Positions 9,075 through 18,796 are shown, counted from the stretch's first letter. The stretch: 64,000 bases of DNA from an uncultured Bacteroides sp. (GCA_900544075.1 UQTJ01000015.1:9547-73546), one strand, 5' to 3'. The notes: a model not told the origin generated them from the sequence alone. Translations and numbers: made by a program.

Positions 9075-10247
9075 ATGAGTAACCAAAGATACATGCAGCG
9101 CGGCGTATCGGCATCTAAGGAAGATGTACATAACGCTATCAAAAACATTGACAAAGGTATTTTCCCTAAGGCTTTCTGTAAAATCATTCCTGATATTCTT
9201 GGCGGAGACCCTGAATACTGCAACATCATGCACGCAGACGGTGCAGGAACCAAATCATCACTGGCATATCTGTACTGGAAAGAAACAGGCGACTTGTCTG
9301 TATGGAAAGGTATCGCACAGGATGCTCTAATCATGAACATCGACGACTTGCTCTGCGTAGGAGCAGTTGACAACATACTTGTTTCTTCTACTATCGGACG
9401 TAACAAACTGCTCGTTTCGGGAGAAGTTATCTCAGCTATCATCAACGGTACTGACGAACTGCTTGCCGAACTCCGCGAAATGGGTGTAGGTGTTTACGCA
9501 ACAGGTGGTGAGACTGCCGATGTTGGCGACCTGGTTCGTACTATCATCGTTGACAGTACAGTGACTTGCCGTATGAAGCGTTCTGACGTGATTGACAATG
9601 CAAACATCCGTCCGGGCGACGTTATAGTAGGTCTTGCATCTTACGGACAGGCTACTTACGAAAAGGAATATAACGGCGGTATGGGTAGCAACGGTCTGAC
9701 AAGCGCGCGTCACGACGTATTCTCAAAATATCTTGCAGAGAAATATCCTGAAAGCTACGACAAGGCTGTACCTGAAGACCTGGTTTACAGCGGTAATCTG
9801 AAACTGACTGACGCTGTGGAAGGTTCTCCACTTGATGCAGGTAAGCTGGTTCTCTCTCCTACCCGTACATATGCTCCTGTAGTAAAGAAACTGCTTGATG
9901 CTCTCCGTCCTGAAATCCACGGTATGGTTCACTGCTCGGGTGGTGCACAGACTAAGGTTCTGCACTTCGTAGGCGACAACTGCCGCGTGGTTAAGGATAA
10001 CCTCTTCCCTGTTCCTCCATTGTTCCGCACTATCAAGGAACAGAGCGGTACAGACTGGGACGAAATGTACAAGGTATTCAACATGGGACACCGTCTTGAA
10101 GTATATCTCTCTCCTGAACACGCTGAACAGGTTATCGAAATCAGCAAATCGTTCAATATCGACGCACAGATTATCGGTCGCATAGAAGAAAGCAACGGCT
10201 CCAAGGAATTGATTATCAAGAGCGAATTCGGAGAATTCAGATACTAA
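9075..10247 (+). CDS. purM: Phosphoribosylformylglycinamidine cyclo-ligase (AIR synthase)
   Basis: This 390-residue protein is an AIR synthase of the PurM/SelD/ThiL/HypE ATP-binding superfamily. It converts formylglycinamidine ribonucleotide to aminoimidazole ribonucleotide in cytoplasmic purine synthesis. Visible blocks include HADGAGTKSSLA (N-terminal substrate loop), NIDDLLCVGA, GGETADVGDLV, and a C-terminal half with HGMVHCSGGAQTKVLHF. It is longer than enterobacterial PurM (about 345 residues), as is usual in Bacteroidetes. A promoter lies 120 nt upstream. The next three genes follow closely on the same strand (small membrane protein, prfA, pyrF) and may share its transcript. Confidence 0.93.
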   Translation: MSNQRYMQRGVSASKEDVHNAIKNIDKGIFPKAFCKIIPDILGGDPEYCNIMHADGAGTKSSLAYLYWKETGDLSVWKGIAQDALIMNIDDLLCVGAVDNILVSSTIGRNKLLVSGEVISAIINGTDELLAELREMGVGVYATGGETADVGDLVRTIIVDSTVTCRMKRSDVIDNANIRPGDVIVGLASYGQATYEKEYNGGMGSNGLTSARHDVFSKYLAEKYPESYDKAVPEDLVYSGNLKLTDAVEGSPLDAGKLVLSPTRTYAPVVKKLLDALRPEIHGMVHCSGGAQTKVLHFVGDNCRVVKDNLFPVPPLFRTIKEQSGTDWDEMYKVFNMGHRLEVYLSPEHAEQVIEISKSFNIDAQIIGRIEESNGSKELIIKSEFGEFRY

Positions 10248-10270
10248 AATTTAATTTGACCACATGGCCT

Positions 10271-10531
10271 ATGGAAAAAGAAAAGAAAGGGTGCCTTATT
10301 CCTTTAGCTTTCTTAGCAGCAGGCATAATAAGTTTTTGTATAGGATTAGCATATGACATCCATATACTTTATGTTTTGGGATTCCTGATACCGGCATACG
10401 GCGGTACTATGTACAGCCAATACACTGGTAAAAAGAAAAAATGGAGTACCATGAAACATATTCTCGTTTCATTTCTTATGCTACTGATTGCTGCTATTGT
10501 ATGCTTTATACTATACGGTAAATTGTGGTAA
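10271..10531 (+). CDS. Small hypothetical membrane protein
   Basis: An 86-residue protein starting MEKEKKGCLIPL. A TTG start 15 nt upstream is possible but the ATG fits the spacing better. Two or three hydrophobic segments are visible (about residues 8-42 and 61-82), separated by a positively charged loop KKKKW, so it is probably an inner membrane protein. It lies 23 nt after purM and 18 nt before prfA, within the same run of genes. I do not recognise a family and cannot assign a function. Confidence 0.65.
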   Translation: MEKEKKGCLIPLAFLAAGIISFCIGLAYDIHILYVLGFLIPAYGGTMYSQYTGKKKKWSTMKHILVSFLMLLIAAIVCFILYGKLW

Positions 10532-10549
10532 AAAACAAAAAAGATTTAA

Positions 10550-11659
10550 ATGGCGGAAAATAACACCATATTAGAGAAACTTGAAGGACTGGTATCACGT
10601 TTTGAGGAAGTATCTACACTGATTACTGACCCGAACGTGATAGCAGACCAGAAAAGATATGTAAAACTGACAAAGGAATATAAGGAGCTGGGCGACATCA
10701 TGAAAGCTCGCAAGGAATACTTGCAATGTCTGAACGGACTTGAAGAAGCCAAAATGATGATGAACGAAAGCGATCCAGAAATGAAGGAGATGGCACGCGA
10801 AGAGGCAGCTGCTTGTGAAGCACGCATCCCGGAACTGGAAGAGGAAATAAAGCTTCTGCTTGTTCCTGCCGACCCTCAGGACGACCGCAATGCGATTCTT
10901 GAAATCCGTGGCGGTACGGGTGGCGACGAGGCTGCTATATTTGCAGGCGACCTGTTCCGTATGTATTCGAAATACTGCGAAACGAAAGGCTGGAAACTTG
11001 AAGTATCAAGTGCTAACGAAGGTGCAGCAGGCGGTTTCAAGGAAATAATCTGCTCTGTAACCGGAGAAAAGGTTTACGGAACTCTGAAATACGAATCGGG
11101 AGTACACCGTGTGCAGCGTGTACCTGCCACTGAAACTCAGGGACGTGTACACACATCGGCCGCATCGGTAGCCGTACTGCCTGAAGCCGAACCTTTCGAT
11201 GTGGAAATCAATGAAGGCGAAATAAAATGGGATACATTCCGAAGCGGCGGTGCCGGAGGACAGAACGTAAACAAGGTAGAATCCGGAGTTCGTCTGCGCT
11301 ATAACTGGAAGAACCCTAACACCGGAGTTGTGGAAGAAATCCTTATTGAATGTACCGAGACACGCGACCAGCCAAAGAATAAGGAACGTGCTCTCTCGCG
11401 CCTGCGTACATTTATATACGATAAGGAGCATCAGAAATACATCGACGATATAGCTTCAAAGCGTAAGACTATGGTCAGCACCGGTGACCGTTCGGCTAAA
11501 ATCCGTACTTACAACTATCCTCAGGGACGTATTACAGACCACCGCATAAACTATACAATCTATAACCTCAGTGCATTCATGGACGGAGACATTCAGGACT
11601 GTATAGACCATCTGATTGTGGCTGAAAATGCTGAAAGGCTGAAGGAAAGTGAACTTTAA
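10550..11659 (+). CDS. prfA: Peptide chain release factor 1
   Basis: A 369-residue class I release factor. The GGQ motif that triggers peptidyl-tRNA hydrolysis is at residues 236-238 (RSGGAGGQNVNKVES). The RF1-type tripeptide anticodon PAT is at 192-194 (RVPATETQGR), which identifies RF1 (UAA/UAG) rather than RF2. The N-terminal alpha-helical domain and its link to the ribosomal stalk region are complete. It sits between a small membrane protein and pyrF, all on the plus strand with short gaps. Confidence 0.96.
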   Translation: MAENNTILEKLEGLVSRFEEVSTLITDPNVIADQKRYVKLTKEYKELGDIMKARKEYLQCLNGLEEAKMMMNESDPEMKEMAREEAAACEARIPELEEEIKLLLVPADPQDDRNAILEIRGGTGGDEAAIFAGDLFRMYSKYCETKGWKLEVSSANEGAAGGFKEIICSVTGEKVYGTLKYESGVHRVQRVPATETQGRVHTSAASVAVLPEAEPFDVEINEGEIKWDTFRSGGAGGQNVNKVESGVRLRYNWKNPNTGVVEEILIECTETRDQPKNKERALSRLRTFIYDKEHQKYIDDIASKRKTMVSTGDRSAKIRTYNYPQGRITDHRINYTIYNLSAFMDGDIQDCIDHLIVAENAERLKESEL

Positions 11660-11692
11660 ACAAAGAAAAAAACACTCAAAAACTTACCTGAT

Positions 11693-12517
11693 ATGAACAA
11701 ACAACAGTTATTCGAAAACATCAAGAAGAAACAGTCATTCCTATGCGTGGGACTTGACACTGACATCAAGAAAATTCCTGAACACCTTCTGAAAGAAGAA
11801 GATCCTATATTCGCATTCAACAAGGCAATTATCGACGCTACAGCACCTTACTGTATCGCTTACAAACCAAACCTGGCTTTCTATGAAAGCATGGGTGTGA
11901 AGGGTTGGATTGCCTTTGAAAAGACAGTAGAATACATCAAGACAAACTATCCTGACCAGTTCATCATAGCAGACGCAAAACGTGGCGACATCGGTAATAC
12001 TTCGGCTATGTATGCACGTACATTCTTCGAAGAGTTGAACATCGACTCTGTAACTGTAGCTCCATATATGGGCGAAGACAGTGTTACTCCGTTCCTTACT
12101 TACGAAGGAAAATGGGTTATCCTCCTTGCACTTACATCAAACAAGGGCTCACACGACTTCCAGCTCACTACCGACACAGAAGGCGAACGTCTATTTGAAA
12201 AGGTATTGCGCAAGAGTCAGGAATGGGCAAACGATGAAAACATGATGTACGTGGTAGGTGCTACTCAGGGACGTATGTTCGAAGATATCCGTAAAATTGT
12301 TCCTAACCACTTCCTTCTGGTTCCGGGTATCGGAGCACAGGGCGGTTCACTGGAAGAAGTTTGCAAGTACGGTATGACTAAGGAATGCGGACTTATAGTT
12401 AATTCAAGCCGAGCAATCATCTATGCCGACAAGACTGAAAACTTTGCAAAAGTGGCAGGCGAAGAAGCTAAGAAAGTACAGCAACAGATGTCTGAACAAC
12501 TAAAAGCTATCCTCTGA
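11693..12517 (+). CDS. pyrF: Orotidine 5'-phosphate decarboxylase (type 2)
   Basis: A 274-residue TIM-barrel enzyme converting OMP to UMP, the last step of UMP synthesis. The catalytic signature DAKRGDIGNTS begins at Asp94, with Lys96 and Asp99 as the charged active-site residues. Length and the motifs FLCVGLDTD and VPGIGAQGG place it in the longer PyrF group rather than the enterobacterial short form. It follows prfA by 33 nt and is the last gene of this run; a strong terminator is at 12704-12748. Confidence 0.94.
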   Translation: MNKQQLFENIKKKQSFLCVGLDTDIKKIPEHLLKEEDPIFAFNKAIIDATAPYCIAYKPNLAFYESMGVKGWIAFEKTVEYIKTNYPDQFIIADAKRGDIGNTSAMYARTFFEELNIDSVTVAPYMGEDSVTPFLTYEGKWVILLALTSNKGSHDFQLTTDTEGERLFEKVLRKSQEWANDENMMYVVGATQGRMFEDIRKIVPNHFLLVPGIGAQGGSLEEVCKYGMTKECGLIVNSSRAIIYADKTENFAKVAGEEAKKVQQQMSEQLKAIL

Positions 12518-12919
12518 TTTGAAGAAGAAGTGAATACCGGGCATTAAACGTTTCTTAAATTTAGCTGAAATATATGTTTTGACACTATAATGATGTTTTC
12601 TGGTCATAATGTAGAATCTATCAGGAAACAAGTGAAAAACATAGGCAAATTCACGGAAACGTCATTGGCCGAGATTATTTCTTTCAAGATAATTTCGTAT
12701 TGTAAAAACAGTTATATCCTCCTATATTAGGCTGATATAACTGTTTTTTTGTTGAAAACGATGTATTTATGTAAGTAATTATGCAAATATTTTGCTTTTT
12801 TCTCTGATATGTAAAAAAAAAACACGTAATTTGCATAAACAAGTAATTGAACTTACTTTACTTTTATTAAGGGTAAGAAAAACAATAAAAACAAAACCAA
12901 AGGAAGAAAAATAACAGAT
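12518..12919. other. Intergenic region after pyrF
   Basis: These 402 bp hold the terminator at 12704-12748 and an AT-rich leader to lpxD. A 45-codon frame (12590-12729) runs into the terminator stem and matches nothing I know, so it is not called. Two units resembling the 11-bp array motif (ATTAAACG, CTTAAATT at 12543-12561) are too few to count. Confidence 0.6.
12704..12748 (+). terminator. Rho-independent terminator after pyrF
   Basis: A perfect 15-bp stem (AAAAACAGTTATATC, 12704-12718, with its complement at 12734-12748), a 15-nt loop and a T run of seven at the 3' side. Confidence 0.85.
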
Positions 12920-13960
12920 ATGGAGTTCTCGGCTAAACAAATTGCAGAATTTATCCAAGGAATTGTTGTAGGTGACGAAAATGCCACAGTACACACTTTT
13001 GCAAAAATCGAAGAAGGTGTACCGGGTGCATTGTCGTTTTTGGCAAACCCCAAATATACTAACTACATCTACGAAACACAGTCATCAATAGTGTTGGTAA
13101 ACAAAGATTTCACTCCTGAACATGAAGTCAAGGCAACACTTATAAAGGTCGACAATGCATACGAAAGTTTGGCTAAGCTTATGTCACTCTATGAAATGAG
13201 CCAGCCTAAAAAGACAGGAATCGACCCGCTTGCTTACATCTCGGATAAAGCAAAGGTAGGAAATGGCTGCTATATAGGCCCATTTGCCTGCATAGAAGAG
13301 GGTGCCGTTATTGGTGACAATGTATATATACATCCACATGCAACAGTCGGGAACAACGCTAAGATAGGTAACAACTGTATTATCTACCCACATGTTACGA
13401 TTTACCACGATTGCAGAATAGGAAATAACTGTATTCTACATGCAGGCTCTGTGATTGGTGCCGATGGTTTTGGTTTTGCTCCATCGCCTGAAGGATATGA
13501 AAAAATTCCACAGATAGGTATTGTGATTCTGGAAGACGATGTAGAAATAGGAGCTAACACATGTATCGACCGCGCTACAATGGGAGCTACCATTATTCAT
13601 AAAGGTGTAAAACTGGATAATATGGTACAAATAGCTCACAACGTAGAGGTAGGAAGCAACACTGTAATGGCATCGCAAGTCGGTGTGGCCGGTTCTGCCA
13701 AAATTGGCGAATGGTGTATGTTTGGCGGACAGGTAGGAGTTGCAGGACACATAAAGGTTGGAAACAGAGTAACAGTAGGAGCACAATCCGGAATACCGGG
13801 AAACACGAAATCGGATATAGCAATTATGGGATATCCGGCTATCGAACACAAACAGTTTGCACGAGCTGCTATTGTTTACAAAAAATTGCCTGACATGTAT
13901 TCTGAATTAGGCAAACTACAAAAAGAGATAGAAGAATTGAAAAAACTAATAAACAAATAA
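12920..13960 (+). CDS. lpxD: UDP-3-O-acylglucosamine N-acyltransferase
   Basis: A 346-residue LpxD. It adds the second 3-hydroxyacyl chain to UDP-3-O-acyl-glucosamine, the third step of lipid A synthesis. The N-terminal uridine-binding domain (about 1-100) precedes a left-handed beta-helix of hexapeptide repeats (about 105-300, for example IGNNCIIYPHVTIY and VGVAGHIKVG) and a helical C-terminus with coiled-coil character (LGKLQKEIEELKKLI). The likely catalytic His is in VQIAHNVEVG. It is 5 nt upstream of lpxC-fabZ, so the lipid A genes form one operon. Confidence 0.95.
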   Translation: MEFSAKQIAEFIQGIVVGDENATVHTFAKIEEGVPGALSFLANPKYTNYIYETQSSIVLVNKDFTPEHEVKATLIKVDNAYESLAKLMSLYEMSQPKKTGIDPLAYISDKAKVGNGCYIGPFACIEEGAVIGDNVYIHPHATVGNNAKIGNNCIIYPHVTIYHDCRIGNNCILHAGSVIGADGFGFAPSPEGYEKIPQIGIVILEDDVEIGANTCIDRATMGATIIHKGVKLDNMVQIAHNVEVGSNTVMASQVGVAGSAKIGEWCMFGGQVGVAGHIKVGNRVTVGAQSGIPGNTKSDIAIMGYPAIEHKQFARAAIVYKKLPDMYSELGKLQKEIEELKKLINK

Positions 13961-13965
13961 GACCC

Positions 13966-15351
13966 ATGTTGAAACAACAGACTTTAAAAGGCAGCTTCTC
14001 ACTGAATGGTAAAGGACTCCACACGGGAGTGAAACTGACAGTGACATTCAACCCTGCTCCGGAACATCACGGGTACAAGATCCAACGTATAGACTTAGAC
14101 GATCAGCCTATCATAGACGCTGTGGCCGAAAATGTCATTGATACGACAAGAGGTACAGTGTTATCAAAAAATAATGTAAAAGTCAGTACAGTTGAACATG
14201 CACTGGCAGCTCTTTATGCAGCCGGAATAGACAACTGTCTGATACAGGTGGACGGTCCTGAGTTCCCGATATTGGACGGAAGCGCAAAGGCTTACGTGGA
14301 ATGTATCGAAAGAGTGGGCATTGAAGAACAGTCGGCTCCAAAAGATTATTACATTATCAAATCAAAAATAGAATTCCGCGACGAAGCTACAGGTTCATGT
14401 ATCACTGTGTTGCCTGACGACAGATTCAGTATAAACACTTTGATATCATATGATTCGCAAATTCTTACAAATCAGTTTGCTACACTTGAAAATATGGCTG
14501 ATTTCCCTTCGGAAATCGCTTCTGCACGTACGTTCGTTTTCGTTCGCGAAATAGAACCTCTGCTCAATGCAGGACTGATTAAGGGAGGTGACCTGGACAA
14601 TGCTATCGTGATATACGAAAAGCAGATGACTCAGGAAAGCTTTGACAAACTGGCTGATGTAATGAATGTTCCTCATATGGATGCAAGCCATTTGGGATAT
14701 ATCAACCATATTCCATTGGTATGGCCAAACGAGCCGGCAAGACACAAACTGCTTGACATCATTGGCGACCTTGCTCTTATAGGCAAACCTATAAAGGGAA
14801 GAATCATTGCTACAAGACCGGGACATACGATAAACAACAAGTTCGCAAGACAACTGAGAAAAGAAATAAGAATGCACGAAATACAGGCTCCTATCTACAA
14901 CTGTAATGAAGAGCCGCTGATGGACGTGAACCGCATACGCGAACTGTTGCCTCACAGATATCCGTTCCAGTTGGTAGACAAGGTCATTGCTATGGGTGCC
15001 AACTATATAGTAGGTGTAAAAAACGTTACATCAAACGAGCCTTTCTTCCAGGGACATTTTCCGGAAGAACCTGTTATGCCGGGAGTGCTTCAGATAGAGG
15101 CTATGGCACAGGTAGGAGGTCTGTTGGTTCTGAACTCAGTTGATGACCCAAAACTATATTCTACATATTTCATGAAGATAGACAATGTGAAATTCCGCCA
15201 GAAAGTGGTACCGGGCGATACTCTTATCTTCCGCGTGGAACTTATGGCGCCTATCCGCAGAGGTGTATCTACAATGAAAGGATACGTTTTCGTAGGTGAG
15301 AAAATAGTTTGCGAAGCTGAATTTATGGCTCAAATCGTAAAAAACAAATAA
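13966..15351 (+). CDS. lpxC-fabZ: Bifunctional UDP-3-O-acyl-GlcNAc deacetylase / 3-hydroxyacyl-ACP dehydratase
   Basis: A 461-residue natural fusion typical of Bacteroidetes. Residues about 1-300 are LpxC, the zinc deacetylase that commits precursor to lipid A; zinc-ligand regions are visible as STVEHALAALYAAG and RHKLLDIIGDLAL. Residues about 315-461 are FabZ, a hot-dog fold dehydratase with LLPHRYPFQLVDKV (catalytic His) and GHFPEEPVMPGV (catalytic Glu). Both activities draw on the same 3-hydroxyacyl-ACP pool, which may explain the fusion. It lies between lpxD and lpxA with gaps of 5 and 7 nt. Confidence 0.96.
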   Translation: MLKQQTLKGSFSLNGKGLHTGVKLTVTFNPAPEHHGYKIQRIDLDDQPIIDAVAENVIDTTRGTVLSKNNVKVSTVEHALAALYAAGIDNCLIQVDGPEFPILDGSAKAYVECIERVGIEEQSAPKDYYIIKSKIEFRDEATGSCITVLPDDRFSINTLISYDSQILTNQFATLENMADFPSEIASARTFVFVREIEPLLNAGLIKGGDLDNAIVIYEKQMTQESFDKLADVMNVPHMDASHLGYINHIPLVWPNEPARHKLLDIIGDLALIGKPIKGRIIATRPGHTINNKFARQLRKEIRMHEIQAPIYNCNEEPLMDVNRIRELLPHRYPFQLVDKVIAMGANYIVGVKNVTSNEPFFQGHFPEEPVMPGVLQIEAMAQVGGLLVLNSVDDPKLYSTYFMKIDNVKFRQKVVPGDTLIFRVELMAPIRRGVSTMKGYVFVGEKIVCEAEFMAQIVKNK

Positions 15352-15358
15352 TATAGAT

Positions 15359-16126
15359 ATGATAAGTCCATTAGCATACATACATCCTGAAGCACAGATA
15401 GGAGAAAATGTAGAAATAGGCCCGTTCGTGTACATTGACAAGAACGTTGTAATAGGCGACAATAATATCATAATGCCTAATGCCAACATTCTGTATGGAG
15501 CACGTATCGGTAACAACAACAGAATTTTTCCTGGTGCTGTGATTGGAGCTGTTCCACAGGATTTGAAGTTTAAAGGTGAAGAAACTACTGCTGAGGTAGG
15601 CGACAACAACACTATCAGAGAGAATGTTACCATTAACCGCGGTACGGCTGCTAAAGGCAAGACTGTGGTTGGAAGCAACAATCTGCTTATGGAAGGTGTA
15701 CACGTGGCACACGATGCTATTATAGGTAACGGATGTATCATCGGCAACTCCACTAAATTTGCAGGTGAGATTATAATCGACGACTACTCTATTATCAGTG
15801 CAAGCGTACTTATGCATCAGTTCTGCCGTGTAGGCGGTTACGGAATGATTCAAGGCGGAAGCCGTTTCAGCAAGGATATTCCTCCATTCATCATCGCAGG
15901 TAGAGATCCAATAGCGTATTGTGGTATCAACATTGTAGGCCTTAGAAGAAGAGGTTTCTCAAATGAACTGATTGAAAATATTCACAACGCTTACAGAATT
16001 ATCTACAATAGCGGTAAGAATACTGCTGAAGCGCTTGAACAGGTTAAACAGGAGGTTCCTATGAGTCCGGAGATAGAATATATTATCTCTTTCATAGAAA
16101 ATTCTCAAAGAGGCATTATAAGATAA
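15359..16126 (+). CDS. lpxA: Acyl-ACP--UDP-N-acetylglucosamine O-acyltransferase
   Basis: A 255-residue LpxA, which attaches the first 3-hydroxyacyl chain to UDP-GlcNAc. The N-terminal two thirds is a hexapeptide-repeat beta-helix (IGENVEIGPFVYIDKNVVIG and onward) and the C-terminal third is helical. The catalytic His lies in GVHVAHDAIIGNG, and the substrate loop RENVTINRGT is present. It is the last lipid A gene of the operon; the next gene starts 47 nt later. Confidence 0.96.
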   Translation: MISPLAYIHPEAQIGENVEIGPFVYIDKNVVIGDNNIIMPNANILYGARIGNNNRIFPGAVIGAVPQDLKFKGEETTAEVGDNNTIRENVTINRGTAAKGKTVVGSNNLLMEGVHVAHDAIIGNGCIIGNSTKFAGEIIIDDYSIISASVLMHQFCRVGGYGMIQGGSRFSKDIPPFIIAGRDPIAYCGINIVGLRRRGFSNELIENIHNAYRIIYNSGKNTAEALEQVKQEVPMSPEIEYIISFIENSQRGIIR

Positions 16127-16173
16127 TCATTTTTTGTATATTTACAAAATAAAGATTTAACACTATAATTAAG

Positions 16174-16725
16174 ATGGTTTACAAATTCAGACTCATATCA
16201 GACGAAGTCGATAACTTCTTAAGAGAAATAAAAATCGACTCAGATGCTTCATTCTATGACTTGCATGAAGCAATTCTTAAATGTACAGGTTATAAAGATG
16301 ACCAGATGACTTCATTCTTTATATGTGATGACGACTGGGAAAAGGAAACGGAAATCACTCTTGAAGATATGGGTACAAGCAGTTCTGACGAGGATATATA
16401 TATAATGAAAGATACTCCGCTGAGCGAACTTCTTGAAGATGAGAAACAGAAGCTGATTTATGTTTTCGACCCATTGGCTGAAAGAATATTCTTCATCGAA
16501 CTGTCGGAAATAATAACAGGTCAGGATTTGAAACATGCCATTTGTTCACGACAGGAAGGGGATGCTCCGCAGCAGACTATTGATTTCGATGAACAGCTGA
16601 ATACAAGCCAGTCGCTTGACCTCGGAGAAAACTTCTACGGTGACGAAGATTACGACATGGAAGATTTCGATATGGACGGATTCGACATGACAGAAGGTAA
16701 TCCTTACGATGACGACAAATATTAA
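16174..16725 (+). CDS. Plasmid pRiA4b ORF-3-like acidic protein
   Basis: A 183-residue very acidic cytoplasmic protein. Residues about 1-150 match the pRiA4b ORF-3-like fold: FRLISDEVDNFLREIKIDSD, then TFYDLHEAI-like SFYDLHEAILKCTGYKDDQM and FIYVFD-like LIYVFDPLAERIFFIEL. The tail (about 140-183) is rich in Asp, Glu, Met and Tyr, with repeats such as YDMEDFDMDGFDM, and is probably disordered. It sits between lpxA and miaA, an order common in Bacteroidetes. The function of the family is not established. Confidence 0.75.
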   Translation: MVYKFRLISDEVDNFLREIKIDSDASFYDLHEAILKCTGYKDDQMTSFFICDDDWEKETEITLEDMGTSSSDEDIYIMKDTPLSELLEDEKQKLIYVFDPLAERIFFIELSEIITGQDLKHAICSRQEGDAPQQTIDFDEQLNTSQSLDLGENFYGDEDYDMEDFDMDGFDMTEGNPYDDDKY

Positions 16726-16747
16726 TAATAATATTGACTGAACAACG

Positions 16748-16802
16748 AAGCGAAGAATACGGCTTCAACGAAAATGTTGATAAATCCGTTATTCTTCGCT
16801 TT
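16748..16802 (+). terminator. Terminator-like hairpin before miaA
   Basis: AAGCGAAGAAT-ACGG (16748-16762) pairs with CCGTTATTCTTCGCTT (16786-16802) with one bulged base, followed by TTCTTAATTT. It probably ends the lipid A operon transcript. It lies only 17 nt before the miaA ATG. Confidence 0.55.
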
Positions 16803-16819
16803 CTTAATTTATATATCTG

Positions 16820-17731
16820 ATGAACAGCAAAAAGACTCTCATAGTACTGATAGGACCGACAGGGGTAGGAAAAACAGACCTCAGCATAAAAATAGCCGAG
16901 AAATATAACTCTCCTATCATTTCTGCCGACTCCAGACAGTTGTACTCCGATTTGAAAATCGGTACGGCCGCACCTGCAGAAGAATACCTGAAAAGGGTAA
17001 AACATTATTTCGTGGGTACACTGAAGCTGACTGACTATTACAGTGCCGCACAATATGAGAGTGATGTCATCAGTCTGCTTGAGGAGCTTTTCAAGGAAAA
17101 CGATACAATACTTCTGACCGGTGGCTCGATGATGTATATTGACGCTATCTGTAAGGGCATAGACGATATTCCTACAGTAGACAACGATACACGCCGGATG
17201 ATGATGGAGAAATACGAGAAAGAAGGTCTGGAAAGATTGTGTGCAGAACTGAAACTACTTGATCCTGAGTATTACTCCATCGTCGACCTGAAGAATCCTA
17301 AAAGGGTGATACACGCACTGGAGATATGCTATATGACCGGAAAGACTTATACTTCCTTCAGAACCGGAAACAAGAAACAGAGGCCTTTCGATATCATAAA
17401 AATAGGACTGTGCAGAGAGAGGGAAGAGCTTTATGAACGTATCAACAGAAGAGTGGATATGATGATAAACGACGGACTGGTAGATGAAGTCAAGTCTGTT
17501 TATCAATATAGGGATCTTAATTCGCTAAATACAGTAGGATATAAGGAGATTATCCAGTATCTTGACGGCAACTGTACGTTAGACTTTGCTATAGAGAAAA
17601 TAAAGCAGAACTCACGCATTTACTCCAGGAAGCAGATGACATGGTTCAGAAGGGATAATGAAATCACATGGTTCCATCCGGACAACGAGGAGGAAATCAT
17701 GAATTTCATTGAATCTGAAAAAGAGAAATGA
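16820..17731 (+). CDS. miaA: tRNA dimethylallyltransferase
   Basis: A 303-residue MiaA, which transfers dimethylallyl from DMAPP to N6 of A37 in tRNAs reading UNN codons. The P-loop GPTGVGKT is at residues 12-19. DSRQLYSDLKIGTA (catalytic Asp region), TGGSMMYIDAICKGID and NTVGYKEI are also present. Length is normal. It faces the glycosyltransferase gene on the opposite strand with a 20-nt gap. Elsewhere in the window mtaB modifies A37 of other tRNAs. Confidence 0.95.
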   Translation: MNSKKTLIVLIGPTGVGKTDLSIKIAEKYNSPIISADSRQLYSDLKIGTAAPAEEYLKRVKHYFVGTLKLTDYYSAAQYESDVISLLEELFKENDTILLTGGSMMYIDAICKGIDDIPTVDNDTRRMMMEKYEKEGLERLCAELKLLDPEYYSIVDLKNPKRVIHALEICYMTGKTYTSFRTGNKKQRPFDIIKIGLCREREELYERINRRVDMMINDGLVDEVKSVYQYRDLNSLNTVGYKEIIQYLDGNCTLDFAIEKIKQNSRIYSRKQMTWFRRDNEITWFHPDNEEEIMNFIESEKEK

Positions 17732-17751
17732 TATAAAAAGTAGCGGAAAGA

Positions 17752-18774
17752 CTACTTCACAAGACGTGAATAGGTAGTCTTTCCGAATATTTTTGATTGC
17801 AATATTAATGAGAAATCATATCTGAATTTCAACTTGCTCCACTTGGTCTGTCTAAGATTTTCATCTCTCAATGATTTAAAATCCTTACGCATGAATGAAT
17901 AGTCCTTCCGGGCCTTAACAACTGCAGATGCATTTGAAAAATCAAATTTCAAGATGTAGAAAACTACTGCAAGATAATCGAGGAAACAACGTACAATCAT
18001 TACTTTCCGCAATTCATCTGACGGAAGATTCTTGTACATCATCAACAGATTATTACGGAAATTAAGGTATGTCTTTTTCGGATTTTCTTTCTTAAGCGTC
18101 GCTCCTCCTACATGATAGACTTTACTTTCCGGAATACACACCAGACGATATCCCCTACTCAACAAACGCCAGCAAAGGTCTATTTCCTCCATATGGGCAA
18201 AGAACTTGGGGTCAAGTCCTCCAACCGCAACATAGACATCTCGCCTGACGAACATGGCTGCTCCTGATGCCCAAAATATGTCTGCAGGTGTATCGTATTG
18301 GCCATTATCTGTTTCGAGAGAATCAAAGACTCTTCCACGACAGAATGGATAGCCATACTTATCGATATAACCTCCGGAGGCTCCAGCATACTCGAACTTT
18401 TTCTTGTCATGGTAATTGAGTATCTTCGGCTGGCAGGCAGCAACATCTTTATGAGATTCCATATAGGAAAGAATCGGTTCTATCCAACCTTCAGTAACCT
18501 CGACATCACTGTTAAGCAGAACGACATAGTCGGTAGCAACATTATCCATTACCTTGTTATACCCCTCGGCAAAACCATAATTCTCTTTAAAGGATATTAA
18601 TCTGACTGATGGAAACTCATCACGGACTATATCTACTGAATTATCAGTAGAACCGTTATCTGCCACACAAACTTCTGCCAGTTCCGGATTTGTGTATTTA
18701 ACAACTGAAGGCAGAAACGTTCTCAACATTTCCGCCCCATTCCAGTTTAATATAACAACAGATACTTTTCTCAT
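17752..18774 (-). CDS. Family 2 glycosyltransferase
   Basis: A 340-residue GT2 enzyme (GT-A fold), starting MRKVSVVILNWNG. An upstream in-frame ATG at 18804 would overlap mtaB by 8 nt and add ten residues unlike the family, so 18774 is preferred. Visible motifs are VVILNWNGAEML, DNGSTDNS, LLNSDVEV (the metal/nucleotide-binding acidic motif), FWASGAAMFVRRD and EEIDLCWRLLSRGYR. Such enzymes resemble rhamnosyltransferases acting in cell-envelope polysaccharide synthesis. The acceptor is unknown. It is 22 nt downstream of mtaB and probably co-transcribed. Confidence 0.85.
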   Translation of the reverse strand: MRKVSVVILNWNGAEMLRTFLPSVVKYTNPELAEVCVADNGSTDNSVDIVRDEFPSVRLISFKENYGFAEGYNKVMDNVATDYVVLLNSDVEVTEGWIEPILSYMESHKDVAACQPKILNYHDKKKFEYAGASGGYIDKYGYPFCRGRVFDSLETDNGQYDTPADIFWASGAAMFVRRDVYVAVGGLDPKFFAHMEEIDLCWRLLSRGYRLVCIPESKVYHVGGATLKKENPKKTYLNFRNNLLMMYKNLPSDELRKVMIVRCFLDYLAVVFYILKFDFSNASAVVKARKDYSFMRKDFKSLRDENLRQTKWSKLKFRYDFSLILQSKIFGKTTYSRLVK

Positions 18775-18796
18775 AAGAGATACATTAAGACTATGA

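Noticed and set aside
12543..12564. A possible two-unit start of another 11-bp array after pyrF
   Set aside because: Only two units match, with a weak third at the wrong offset. AT-rich sequence yields pairs like this by chance.
12590..12729. 45-codon frame after pyrF
   Set aside because: It overlaps a perfect terminator stem, has no recognised motif and ends inside the terminator.
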